DNA from: Lagopus muta
Taxonomy: Eukaryota; Chordata; Aves; Galliformes; Phasianidae
DNA length: 64,000 nucleotides
Direction: 5' to 3'
Assembly: GCF_023343835.1 (NCBI RefSeq)
Contig: NC_064435.1
Coordinates: 62,506,134-62,570,133 of the forward strand
Under the pieces are notes generated by a model. That model did no database searches. It was not told the DNA's origin and saw only the letters and a program-made list of their open reading frames with translations. This document shows positions 24,501-37,400 of the stretch, piece by piece (the stretch's first letter is position 1; each line of letters opens with the position of its first letter). The position numbers were made by a program, and so were the translations under genes.

Positions 24501-27500
24501 AAAGAAACTTTGAACAAAAATAATGTAGGCCTGTGTTTTTGAAAATAAATATATACAAACAAGCATAGTGTGAAATAAAAATAAAATTAACTCCAATGTC
24601 CAGTATTGAAAGAAAATCTTGTTGTGAGATGGCATGTTGTCACTGCTGTACAGTATACAGGTGTCCAGGGTGAACTGGGCTTTAGGAGCAAGGATAGGTT
24701 TATCTTTTTTTCTCAGATGCTTCAGTTGACTGTTTAATAATTGCCTGCTCAGCAAAATAAATTGGTCCATATGGAGCTCTTTGCTTTTAACCGGATTCTT
24801 TGGAGAACTTAAATGATGTAACTGCAGGTCATGTTCTGATACTGACATATGATGAAGTGGAAGAATGATATTCAGCAGAATGCCATAATTGCTGCTTGAC
24901 ATTAGATTCAGAGAAGACTAGTGAAAAAGTCTGAGGAACAGCTAGAGGGATACAGAGATTGCAGTTGCTTTGGATTTAGCACTAATAATGCACACTGAGA
25001 AGTTCCAACTGCTTCTTATATATCTCATTTTAAGGTAAAGCTTCAGTTAAAAGTGTAAGACTTACTGCAATCAAATCTTAAAACTATTCACTTGATTTTT
25101 TTTCATGTGTGAGCAAAAACAGTTGCAAAAGAACAAAAAAAAAAACCAAAACAAGAAAGCTTTATATAGAGAGTTGATGGAATGTTACTGGTATATATAG
25201 CACATATTAAAAAATCTTAGTATTTTTTTTCCTAAATAGCTGCATTTATTTTACATTGCGCAGCCACAAAATTCATGTAATCCATTATGAAGTGTTTAGA
25301 AAAATGCCATGGAAACTAGGCATGGCAGAAGTCATAACTGGGATTCAGAGTTCAAAAAACCCTTTCCTTTTAAAAACAAAACAAAAACTAAAACCTTTTG
25401 TATGAACAATATTAATTACAATAGTTTATGGTGTTAAAGGAAATGGACCTTAAGAAAGTGGTAAGGACTCACAAATATTTGATTTAAATTTTAGTGAAAA
25501 TTTCTTAGCAGAGTGAGGTGGTTGTTTTTCATATACGTATTACATATAAATTGCTTGAAAGATGTTTTCTGTGGAGCAGATGCTACTGAGCATCCTTTCC
25601 TTCTTCGATCTTGTATTTAATTCTAATGTTATTTATACTTCTCTACAAAAATAAGTTAGAAAAAAAAGCAACCCATACTGCTGGGCCTCTTACACTGTGA
25701 AAATGTGGCCATTTTTTCTATATTTCTCAGTAAACTGTCAACTCTTCAGACACACCTTGAATTTCTTAGAGAAGAATCGGTTTTTATGTTCTTCAGTTCT
25801 GTAGATCTTGTGAACTTCCTAAACCAGCTCCAGTGAAGTTGTGGAGTCAGCCACTGATAATGCTAATCTTGCTGTCTCTTAATTGAGGATTGTTAACAGT
25901 CGCTTGGAATTTTCTGAGAAGTTTTGAATAAAGTACATCCATTTAATTATGAGCTGACTTCTCAGAACATGACAAATGAAGCAACAGAGGAAACGTAAGG
26001 TAATCTCAATGAGTAAGGACTTTGGGTGAAGGCATGATCTGCATTGAAACATGTATGGATGTCTGCTGAATATATGTAGTAGATAATGTAATGACACTGT
26101 TATCAGGACATTATACGTTGTTTACTAGAAGGATCAGGTGGTGTAGCAGGCAAGGAAAGATCGGAATGCTAATGGGTTACTAGGATTGTTTCCAGAAGTA
26201 CTTGAATGGGCAAGCTGCCTATATTCTACCCTTTCTTTGCCAGTCATAGAATATTAATCTTTTGATCCACTGGCAATTTTAGTCCAGATGATTAAAAGCT
26301 TTTTTTTTTTTTTAATGGGATTGAAAGTATTCAACAGGTGTTTGTGTATGACTGTTTTGTTGCTTTCTAACTTGAAGGCAGTTCTCCTGAGCCATGTAGC
26401 ACAGCTTAAGAATCAGACTTAACTCATGACTTCTTCAGACAACTTTCTTCTTTTTAGGAAAAGAAAACAAACAAAATCTTTTCTTGCTCTAACAGAGTTA
26501 TGAAGAACTCTTCAGTTAGTGATTAGTACAGGCAAAGAGAATCACCCACTTGATACATGTGCAGTCAGTTAAGCTCTTTGGAAAGGATCTGCTTGTCCAG
26601 AGTCCCCACCTGAAGTCTTCTATCCAGCTCTGGCATCCACAAGTACTAGAAAGATATTGACCTATTAGAGCAGGTCCAGAGAAAGACCATGAAAATTATC
26701 AGGGGCCTGGGAAAGCAATCATCTGAAAAAAGGCAGAGAGATTTGGGGTAATTCAGCCTGGAGAAGAAAAGGCTTTGAGGAGATCTCGTTGTGGCCTTTC
26801 AGTGCTTTAAAGGAGGCTTATAAGAAAGATGAAGAAATGCTATTTACCGTGACCTGTAATGGCAGGACAGGGAGTAATTATTTCAGATTGAAAGAGGGTA
26901 GATTTGGATTGGATATAGGAAAGAACATTTTCATGATGGTGTACTGGAACCGGATGCTTAGAGAAGTTGTGGTTGCCCCATCATTGGAAGTGTTCTGAAT
27001 CAGATTGGATGGGGCTTTGGGTGACTCCATGTCTCCGTGTTGTGGAAAAATGTTCCTGCCTGTGGCAGAGGATTGGACAGGATGGTCTTGAAAGTGCCCT
27101 TCCAAGCCATTCTATGAAACATACTTTAGATTTTAGTGATTTTAATTTTCAATTAAAAAAAAAAAAAAAAAAAAAAGGAAGAAAATCAGCATGTAGTAAG
27201 TTGAAAATGCCCAGATAGTCTGTGCTCATCGCTGTCATACTGAAGTTTGGCTTTTTAGCATTTTGATAGGTTGGAATGGAAAGTTCAGTACACCAGTACT
27301 GTGTAAGCTGTGTAGCCCAAGGAAGAAAACATCTGTGAATCTGTGGCATCTGATGTTGGCTGAGGAAGTTGAATCCATTCATTCATTAGCACAGGTCCTT
27401 ATATTTTACTGTTTGGTATATTGGACCTCTCTTCAAGTCAGAACAAGATCTTTCTGTGAATTTTGGATGATTGCTTTGGATGATAGCTTGAAGTGTTCAT

Positions 27501-28373
27501 TGCTAGTGTGGAAAATACTTCAAAGGGAAGTGAAGGGGATTATCAGCAAACACAGTTTGGCATGATTTGCTTGTTGGACAACTTTTGTAATTCGGTATTC
27601 TTCAATGATTTCAACTTGTAAAAACGAAACTAAATTGATAAGCTAATATAAGCTTTAAACAGCTGCTTCACATTTGTAACTTCATCCTTGAATACAGGAA
27701 TTTGGTACCTGTGAAATGAACAGAAGAATATGTTAGTCAACAGAAATTTGTAAAGGAAAAGGAGGTAATTTATACTTGGCAGAATACAGAAGAGCTGTAA
27801 AGGAAGGGAAAAATCATACAATGCTATAATAACCATCAGTTTTTTTCCACATCTTGTAGACTTAAGAATTTTGGTTTAAGTTCACCTTTTGAAGGTACTT
27901 TATAGTCTTTTATTGAGCATCATGTCTAAGGGATAAGTAATTCTATGGGAAGTATTTATACGTTTTTATCTTTGAACTTAAAAGATACCAAATTACTTCC
28001 CCATTATTTCTGTGAAAAATTCTGCAGCCCCACTCCAGTTGTTCTTTTTCCTCATCCACAATAATTTTAAGAGCACCATGGTACAGCTGTAGCTCTTCAG
28101 TGAGAATCTCACACTTAAATACTGCAGAGATTCATCAAAATAGTCCTTTTATGTGTTATAAATCTGCAGCTTATAATAGTGTTAAGGTCACCAGCTTGAA
28201 TGCCAGCATCCTGTGTTGGCATTGTAGCCTGCCTGCAGGACACAAATGAGCTCCAAGGAGTATTTTGAATGTATTGCTAAGCTTATTCATTTCATAAAGG
28301 CCAATCTGTGTTCTGATTATCTTTATAATAGTTCCCTAAGTAAAATCTGCTTACTTAATTTCTTCTATTATTA

Positions 28374-28406
<33 letters not shown>

Positions 28407-31400
28407 CCCTGTTATAACAATTTGTCTTTTAAAAGAGCCATGGAGCTCTGAAGTTTCTTGTTCATTCCATAGCCTGAATTCCATTATTTGGACCTCATGC
28501 AAAAGAAATGCTGGGGGAAGGCTGAGGATGGTGATGGTTTGTTTCTCTTAGTTGCTGTAGGTTTGTTTTATATTGCAACAATAAGGGAAACTCAGGACTA
28601 GCATCAATTAGAAACAAAGCAGAGTTGTGAAAGTATTTAAGTGTGGTTTTACTTCCATTTCTTTGTTTGTTCCTTTTTTTTCCTTTGTGGCTTTTTTCTG
28701 TGTGTGTGTGCTGGGGTTTGTTTTTTTAACCTTCTCAGAACAGTAGCCCCAGCTGGCCCATGATGACCTTTGCTCCTCTAGCTAATACTGTAGATACTGC
28801 CCAAGAACAAGCAGGTAGAAAAAAGTACTAGAGTGTTGTATGGCAACTTCTCTCTGATTAGCTGTCTTCTAGGCTTCAGCAACTTGTGGGATAAAGGTAA
28901 TTATTCCAGCAGGTGGTCAGATGTCTGGCATTTTCCTGTGAGGTGTGATGGGTTGGTTTCGCAGAAGCATAGAACAATTTTGGTGAATGCTGCTGCAACT
29001 GCCAGCGAGGTGCCAACAGAACTGGAAGCTTCTGCTGAGTGCACAAGTGTCATTCTTCACACTTGTTTTTCTTTTTTCTTTTTCCCTCACACATTAAGCA
29101 CTGGCTGATCCATTAATGCAGCAAGTTTATCCTTGCCAAAAGAAGATTATACAGCTAGTGCCAGTGAATTCATCTCGGAGCAGTTGTAAATATGCAAACT
29201 GTCTTTTATACTTGTTTTAGGCAAACAGGTTAGCTAATGATACAGTAACTTAAACCTTTGAGTAAGGCTACAAGATATGAACATGATAAAAAATGCATAT
29301 AAATACAGTCTGCTGAGCTTAAAGTATGAGATAGTAGAGTATACTTGCAGATGCTTTACCTGTAGCACTCTTTGATATTGTGGAAGTTGTAAATACTGGG
29401 TTTTTGTTCTTTTTCTTTTAGGAGGTTTCAGTATCCTTGTGATAAACGTGCATGGATTGGTTTCTGACTCTTGTTCACTCTCAGTTCCTGTGTATAAAAA
29501 TTTTCCTGTATATAACCAGTAAGCCACAAAAGAAATGCCTGAGATCTGATTAATCTAAGGAACAGGCAAACAGGTGACAGCTCAGAACATAAGCATTTTT
29601 TTTTTTTTCTTTTGCACTGATTCCCCCGGAAAAGATCACACAAACCATGTATGTGGTGTATTTGATGGAGTACCTGCAATTGAAGTTGAGCTGTCATAGG
29701 AAACAAAAACTCTAAAGAAAGTAGCATTTCAGGCCACAAGATTTGTTTCTGGTAACAGTTGCACCAGCAGGCTCCTGCTGCTTTGCAGGGAGAGGGGAGG
29801 GATAGGTTTTGCAGGAGGAAGAAACTAGCTGTAGACAATCTGCTTTGCTACAGAGAGCTGTGATATGTACAAAACTTTTAAATTGTGATGTGTGTCTATC
29901 TGTTGAAGATTAAACAAGTCAAGTGCCAAAATCGTGAAAAAGGTTTTCCACATAGGAATTCATGAAAATAATTCAATATAACTCCACTATTTCAGCTGAG
30001 AATTGAAGTTTGTATTGTGTATATATATATTATATATATATACATATATATGTAATAAAGTAGTTATATTCTTGTGTCAGAAATTCTCTAGAGGACTGTT
30101 GGTGTGTGTGTGAATCTTTTTCGAAGGAAGTTGGGGAAAAAAAAAAGCTGTTATGTTTTTGTTTTTCTTTGTTTTTAGCTCTAATCAAATATATCCGACC
30201 AGTGTTTGTATCTCGGTCAGACCAGGATTCTCGCAGGAAAACTGTTGAAGAGATAAAGAGACGTGCTCAGTCTGGTAAATGGCCTCAGGTACTGTACAGT
30301 ACTGCTGTGTGTCAGGTGACATTTGACATTGTCATGCTTTTGGATATGCAGGATGCTTTAGGTGTTTTCTTGGGGATGGACTTCCCCCTTCTGTGGAATA
30401 TCAAAGATAACTTTCTAATCTATACAGAACAACTGTTACAGTAACTTTTCATTGTAGTATTTTTCAAAGGGAGTCTGGGTAAGTTCCTGGGAAGAGAGTT
30501 TTATCAGGTGCTGCCAAGTGGACAATCCATGTCAGGTTTTGGAAGTCCTCTGAAGAAAAAATAATGATATGCTTGGTAAAATAGCTGGGGAGTATCATGT
30601 GTTGTTGCTTTTCATATTGTGACATAGCATATTGTCATTATTGGAGATAGAATATTGGCCAAGATAGTCCAAGCATTTCAAATGTTCCAATAGCTAGAAT
30701 ATGCCTCTGTTGGGCCACGTAGTGAGAACGCTTTTAAATTGTCTGGTTTTTTTTATTCATCATGAACATGACTGCTTGTAACGTGCTTTGGAAGACAGTA
30801 ATGAGGAAGAAGGCATAGCTACCTAAGGTTTACAGTTTATAGAAGCATGTGATTACTTTGAAAATGTGAAGCATTCTTGTGAATTTTTTAGATTAAGATA
30901 GCAAGATAGCTTTCTTTAATGGCGTGGTTACTTCCACAATGGTTAGGTACACATATTGGACTATAAAGACATAAACAATGACAGAAAGGTGATGCATAGC
31001 TGTTACTGCATCACTTTCACCAATATATTTGAAATATGAAGAAACTGAACTGCAAAGCTGAAGTAATTTCTAGACCATCTATAAAACTAGTACAAGTGTA
31101 GGCAGTAAAACCATTAATGATAGTTCCCGTCCAGTGGTTTGTCCCTTTATGATGTGTATTTATTTCCATTAAGTGTCTCAGCAGAGTTTCAGCAGTTCAT
31201 GGCTTTTTGCCAAGGTATTTTTTTTTTAAAACAAGTTTCATTTTTTTTTCACAATTTAATATCTTCCTCTGAATTTGTTTTAACTTGAACATTTTTCTTC
31301 TTGTTAGAATTCTGTTCAGATATTTTAAACCTCTATCATTCCGATATCTGTATGCAAGCCAAATCATAAATGTATTAAATAGACACCAATCTTCCTTTTC

Positions 31401-34400
31401 CTAGCCTGTAAGAAGACTGGGTGCAGGAATTTTGTTTGTTATGGGACAGAGTATACTTTACAAACACAAAAAATGTTTATGAAAATTCTGTCTAATGCAC
31501 AAGTTTTCCTAGTCCCTGTTAATGTTCTGATAGAATCAAAGGTAAAACTTTGAATGAAGGCAAACTTCTCTATTGTAGTCAGTTAACATGTCTTTCAAAA
31601 AGATGTGTTTATAAATGAATCCCCATTCAAATATTTCTTAAGTCAACTTTTTTCTTTTACTTCAAGATAATGATATTCCCAGAGGGCACATGCACAAACC
31701 GATCCTGTCTAATTACATTCAAGCCTGGTAGGTATGATGCTCATTTCTCTGTTCTCTACAGAATGTTCTTGTATCTTCAGTTTCTGAAATGCCACTTGCA
31801 TTGTAATTTGTTTGCTGTTGCAGAAATTGAGTTATAAATCTTGTAATAGAGTGGGCAGAAATTTCCAGATACTGTGGAAGAATTATGCTTTTGCTGTTAT
31901 GCAAAACATTTATTTGGATAATTCAGATTTTTTTCTTGCCTTCTGTGATTCCTGAGAGCTGGAGGTTTCTTACTTAGTGTTTGTGTTTGAATTTATGCCC
32001 CTTGAGTCTTGCTGCATTTAGATACAACGTAGTGGTATCAGCTGGTATCCATTTCAGACTGCTGTGGCATTTGGTTCTGCGTAGTGTTTGTTGTTGAGTT
32101 GTGTTCTGGTGAAGACAGCCCAAGAATCCTAACAGTATAGCACTGTTGTAGAGACTGCCTTTTTAATGCAAGATTTTGTATTAAATATGTGCATTCTAGG
32201 CAGTTTACAATTAGTAGAACCCTGTTATCTTACAAATACATAACAATGACCACTACCAGAGGTATGAACTGCAGTTATAATAGGATTATTAACATTGCAA
32301 TGATCTACCAGTGTTTGTTAGAAACTTGCCTTTGTGGTGTAAGTAGGAAGATAAAAGTGAATAGGCTGTAGTGAGCAAATCAGCTGTGAATGTGTTTGCC
32401 TCTTCCTAGTTTTCTGCCTAATTCATTGTATTCCCTTCTTATTGTGTCTTATTTTTTGTTGCTTGCAACTTGGATATCTGTATTGGAATATAATGAATCA
32501 GCATTGTGATTCTGTGCTCTGATTAATTTGGCTGAAGGAAACTCATTATTATATCCTAAGGAAACTTTTACAAAACTTTTCCTTATCCCCTCTTAACTTT
32601 TACCTTTTAGATGAATGAGTGATGGTTAGAAGAACATCCACTTCTACTTCTTTTGCTCTTTCTTCCACTCCTCTCAATCTTTTTCTCTTCTCTAAATCCC
32701 AACCATGCTTTGAAAGTCTATCTAAATTCTTCATTAAAGCCTCGATTCCCTTCTTCCCTTCTGTTCCATAGACATTCCAGCCACCAGGTATCATATACTT
32801 TTTGCCTCAAATCCACTGTCTTCTTCTCTGGTCTGGTACATGCTGCTCTGTCTGCCTCTTGACTGTTTCACTTTTCCTGCTGCGACTTCCATCCTCCACC
32901 AAATCTTTTCTCAAGACATCTCAGTTATATCAAGTAACTTCAGGTCTCCATTTGAATAACTGCTTTGAGGGTGCCTTTACCTGTTCTGCTCTCATGCCCT
33001 ACATTCATTATACTAATTAAATAGTTTTGTTTGTGTTTATGCAAGCTAGTTTTAGAGGGAAAGCTATCTAACTTTGTATAAATGGTAGTGTTGTCACATA
33101 CCTCTTAGATTTTTGTCATCTTCTGGTTCTTTCTAAAGTTGCTTAAGCTATGTTTTTTGGAGACAGAGGGAATAGGAAGAATAAGTGGGCCAAGTATTGT
33201 ATCTTTGCAGGATACCATTCAAAAGTAGCCTTCATTAAAGATGTCTATATTCCATTAACAATTTTTTTTACACCCATGTTATTATCTATTTTAAAATAAA
33301 ATAAATAAAATGTGAAAAATAAATGAAATGTGAAGCATACAGTACACGATCAGTACAGTACAGAACATCATTCTGTTCTCCATTTTAATTGGAATATTAG
33401 ACAGCATTTAGTACATTGCATGCAAAACATTATTTGAATCACGGAATGGCCTGGGTTGGAGGGGGTCTCAAGGATCGTGAACGTCCATTCCCCTGTCACA
33501 GGCAGGGCTACCAACCTCCACGTGTAATACTAGACCAGAACTAGAGATATCTCTTAAAATCAAACTGTATTCACAAGAAAAAGAACAGTGTTGTTAACAT
33601 GAAGCGGCACTTCCGTACAGTAGCTCTAATTCAGTATATTCTATTACATTGTACAATAAACAAACAGGCCTCTCTGAGGTGAACTAAGGTGAGGAAAAAA
33701 TAAACTTATCCTGTTATTATTTCGTAAATGATGCACTTGCTTTAAATGGGTGTTGCTCAGCTAAGTGTAGATAGCTTTTTACATTAGAAAGCTCAGGTTC
33801 TTCACCAGAAGATGCTGTTGATCATGGGAATTGTTCTGACTTAACTATTTCTTCTGTACCTATGTTTATTTCATTTATCAAGTTTGGTACCAGGCTTTGA
33901 ATTGTGGCATGACAATTTATGTAAATGGAGGATAATGTAGAAAATACAAGCAAACATTTTAACTACTATCTTTTGAAAACATGGATATCACTCTGCAGTG
34001 CTTTTTAAAAATTACTTTGAGCCTACTTTACCTTATTTTTTCTCTATCAGCTAATTCCTATGCATATCTATCTGACTATTAATCATGTAATCCTTTCTTT
34101 ACTGCAAAAAAGTCTACTGTACCTAAATCTGCTATAAATTAATTGTGTCATATGTACCTTCTAGGAGCATTTATTCCTGGAGTTCCTGTACAGCCAGTGG
34201 TTTTACGTTACCCAAACAAACTGGTAAGTTCAGCTTGCAGTGTAATTGGAAATCTAGTGCTTTTTCTTCTGAATTCACAGATACTTCTGTAACTTTTTAG
34301 GTCAGACAATTAGGTTTATTAATTTGGAAAATATTTATGGATGCCTATTTGCTAAGTATACATTCTGTAGGCCTCTAGCAGTGTAAATAACTGAAAATTT

Positions 34401-37400
34401 ACATGCTTTTTCTTTAATTAGGTTGCTCCATTAAATGAGTGCTTTAAATGTTATTTAGGATGTTGCAAAAAGTATTGTATATTTGACAAGACGTAAATCA
34501 TTTTTTGTCTAGCATCTTTGTTGTATTTTCTGTTATTGCTCTGTATGCTAGAGTGTTTTCTTCATTGATTGTTGGAAGATGTTTCTGCACCTTCTGCCTG
34601 TGGAGATGTTAGATACAAATTAATACAACTAGCTAAATGATAATAGAAAAAATAAGTTAGGGATCTTTTTATAAATTGTTTGTGGCATTTTTATAAGGTG
34701 GCTCCTTGTCTGTGCTTCACATTTACTTTGCATTTGGTTGAAGAGTGCTAGATGCTAGAGTGTTTGAAATAGCCTTTCAGTATAAAATCAGGTTAAGGTA
34801 AAATGTGAAGTGTTAATTACAATATCTAAATTTAACAGTTGTTACAAATGTTTGTGAAGTAAGGGCAAAGAAAGATAAAGCTCTTGTGATCTACCTTCAA
34901 GATCAAGAAGGATTCTTTTTTTTTTTTCAGTTCACCATTCTTGTAGATACTTTCTTGTCCTACTGCAAGAATCAGATCGTTCTTCATACCTTAGCTAATT
35001 AGGTGATGCTTCCAAGTGAACTTTGTTAGGGTGCTGTGACAAATACAGTAGCCTATTATGCTCAGGTGGGGTAAAGTGCATTGTAGCAAGCTGTCCATGA
35101 CATTTCATTACATAATTATTTCCAGGAAAAAGATTTTCTCCATAGTTTTAAAATTTTCTATCAATTTCAAATGTAAGGTATATGCCTTACATCATACTTA
35201 ATATACTTTTTACTCCTATTTTATATTGTTTATAACAATATCAAACCATACAAGGCTATCAGACATTAATTAGCAAGTATCTTCAAAAATATATTATTGT
35301 ACTAAAATGTCCTTATTGTCTGTAGTACATAATATGCAGTGTTTGTAAATGAATATTAAATGTTCCTAATGCTCTATTAACTGTAAACTTGTTATAATAA
35401 AATAGATCAGTGTGAATTTTCTGAGCTCATTCCTAATTTTTAATGTTGTTGTAAAATGTCTTAAACCTATAAATATTCATATAGATAGCCAACAGAGGTG
35501 GCCTGTATGTGTGTGCAGCTTTACTTGTTCTTACTACTTGTAATTACTGTAAAGCACTGCTGAGTTTTTGGTGCCTTGCTGAGTAATTTAACCTCCTAAG
35601 ATCTCTTCCATTGAGAATTGAGGCAAGAGGATAATTACTGTCACTATTTAAATTCAGATTTGCTTGGGATCTGCAGAAGAGTCGTAGCAAGTTTGAATGA
35701 GGAGGGAAAGGAAGAGGATGATTTCATGGTATATGAAGATGAGATTTCTGACTAGGATGCAGTTAAGAGTTGAGTAGCAGGAAAGAAGAATGGAGTAGGG
35801 AGAGAATACTTTGTTTTGTGGGCTAGCGCTGCATTTCTAGCAAATTTTAATTGTCTCTGGCTTCTTTGTCATCTTGTCTGACAACTGCATATTGTAATTA
35901 TATGTTTACAAAGGAGTTTATCATTAAAATCTTTTCTTAGCCAGTGAACTGTAGTTAGGCATTGCATGCAGTTTTTCTCTGCTGCTTTTAGCTTGAACTA
36001 GCTGTTCTGTTCTGCCTTCAGAGCTCAGATTTCTCAAAATAGGGATGAGAACAGTCTTGGAATTGAGTGCACCTGACAGACTGGGGAGGCTTTTGTAGAT
36101 CAGAGCTGTGGGTGAATGTCGCTGGTTTGTGTACTCTTACGTGCTTATTTCCTTCTACTCTGTGCATTCAAGAACTAGGTAAAGTACTGGAAGAGACTGA
36201 AATGTGGTGGGGGGGGAAAGAAAATCAGTTCTCTTATAGCAAAAGAATTATGAATTTATGCCAACTAGAAATAGATTATTTTCTGTCAAGGTTGCCCTTC
36301 AACATCTTTGTAAGGCCTTGTGACTGTTTGCAGCAGATGATGTCTCTGGTTCTTTGCCATTGTTTATTTAGGAATAATAGTATTTTAGTCTGTTGCTCCT
36401 CTTGATGTAAGATCAGAAAGAAATTAAGGCTTAAAATTAAGGCTTAATTTTAAGCTTACTTCTGTTTTCCTAGCCCATTAGTTAATAGTTCATGTACACT
36501 ATTAACTGTATTTTAAGTAAAGTAAATACTGTGTTATTCTCATCCTTATCAACGCAGTCTTTTTGCAATTCATTTTTACACTAATTCCCTTCATTGTGAA
36601 TGTAGCTCTTCCTTTTTTTGAATTTTCTGTCGGAGTGCTGGTAATTATGGGGGGCTATCTGCTTTTCTAAATATCAGAGCCATTTTAAATATATTTTGAT
36701 GTCCAAGCTTCCTCTGAAGTTAACTGTGCTATTTGATGTAAGGTTTGACATCATCTCTGCAGCATCACTGTACCAGGGCTGTGTGGGTGTAATTTAACAT
36801 GCTCATTCTCATTCTGCTACAATGCTGAATTTTATAGTTGCTGCCTGATATAATTCTCAGTATTTTCTTATATCAAATATAAATAATGTGAAGGATATTT
36901 TTCCACTTAATTCAAAGGATCAATTATATAAATAGAAAAGTTTCAAAATGTACTTTCAGTGTTATTGAAGTGTGTACTGTGCCAGTGTAGTGCATGAGTG
37001 AGTACCAGAATAAACTGGTAGCTGTGATAAATATTAAAAATATGTAAGCCAGATATGGAAAATACCACTTCTAGTCTTTGACTTATTCTTTTTATCATTA
37101 AAATATTGTAGGCAGGAGCCTACTGTAAAGCAGTTCTCTTTCGTGAAGAACATGATTCACTTTTCCAGTACTGAGCATTTACTTCTTATTCCTGCTTCAT
37201 CTTAACACTGTCAGTGAGAAAAAGCATGCCTGTCTACTGTGGCATTCACATTGGTAATTTCTCACAACATTGTTGATTAAATATGGGACTTCAAATTTGT
37301 CAGTGGCTGGATTCTGAAAAAAATTCTAGTGATCTTTTGCCTGAACAAACTCATAGGGGCTTGTGTTTTTATCTTGTTTTATATTCCTCTGCATTGCTGT

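Larger units (their letters stand above)
23608..30178 (+). other. LPCAT1: LPCAT1 intron 3 (6.6 kb)
   Basis: It contains one CR1 copy on the + strand (26595-27119), (A)22 at 27155-27176, (A)31 at 28375-28405 and a TA-rich tract at 30020-30051 about 130 bases before the acceptor. No other gene is visible. Confidence 0.93.
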
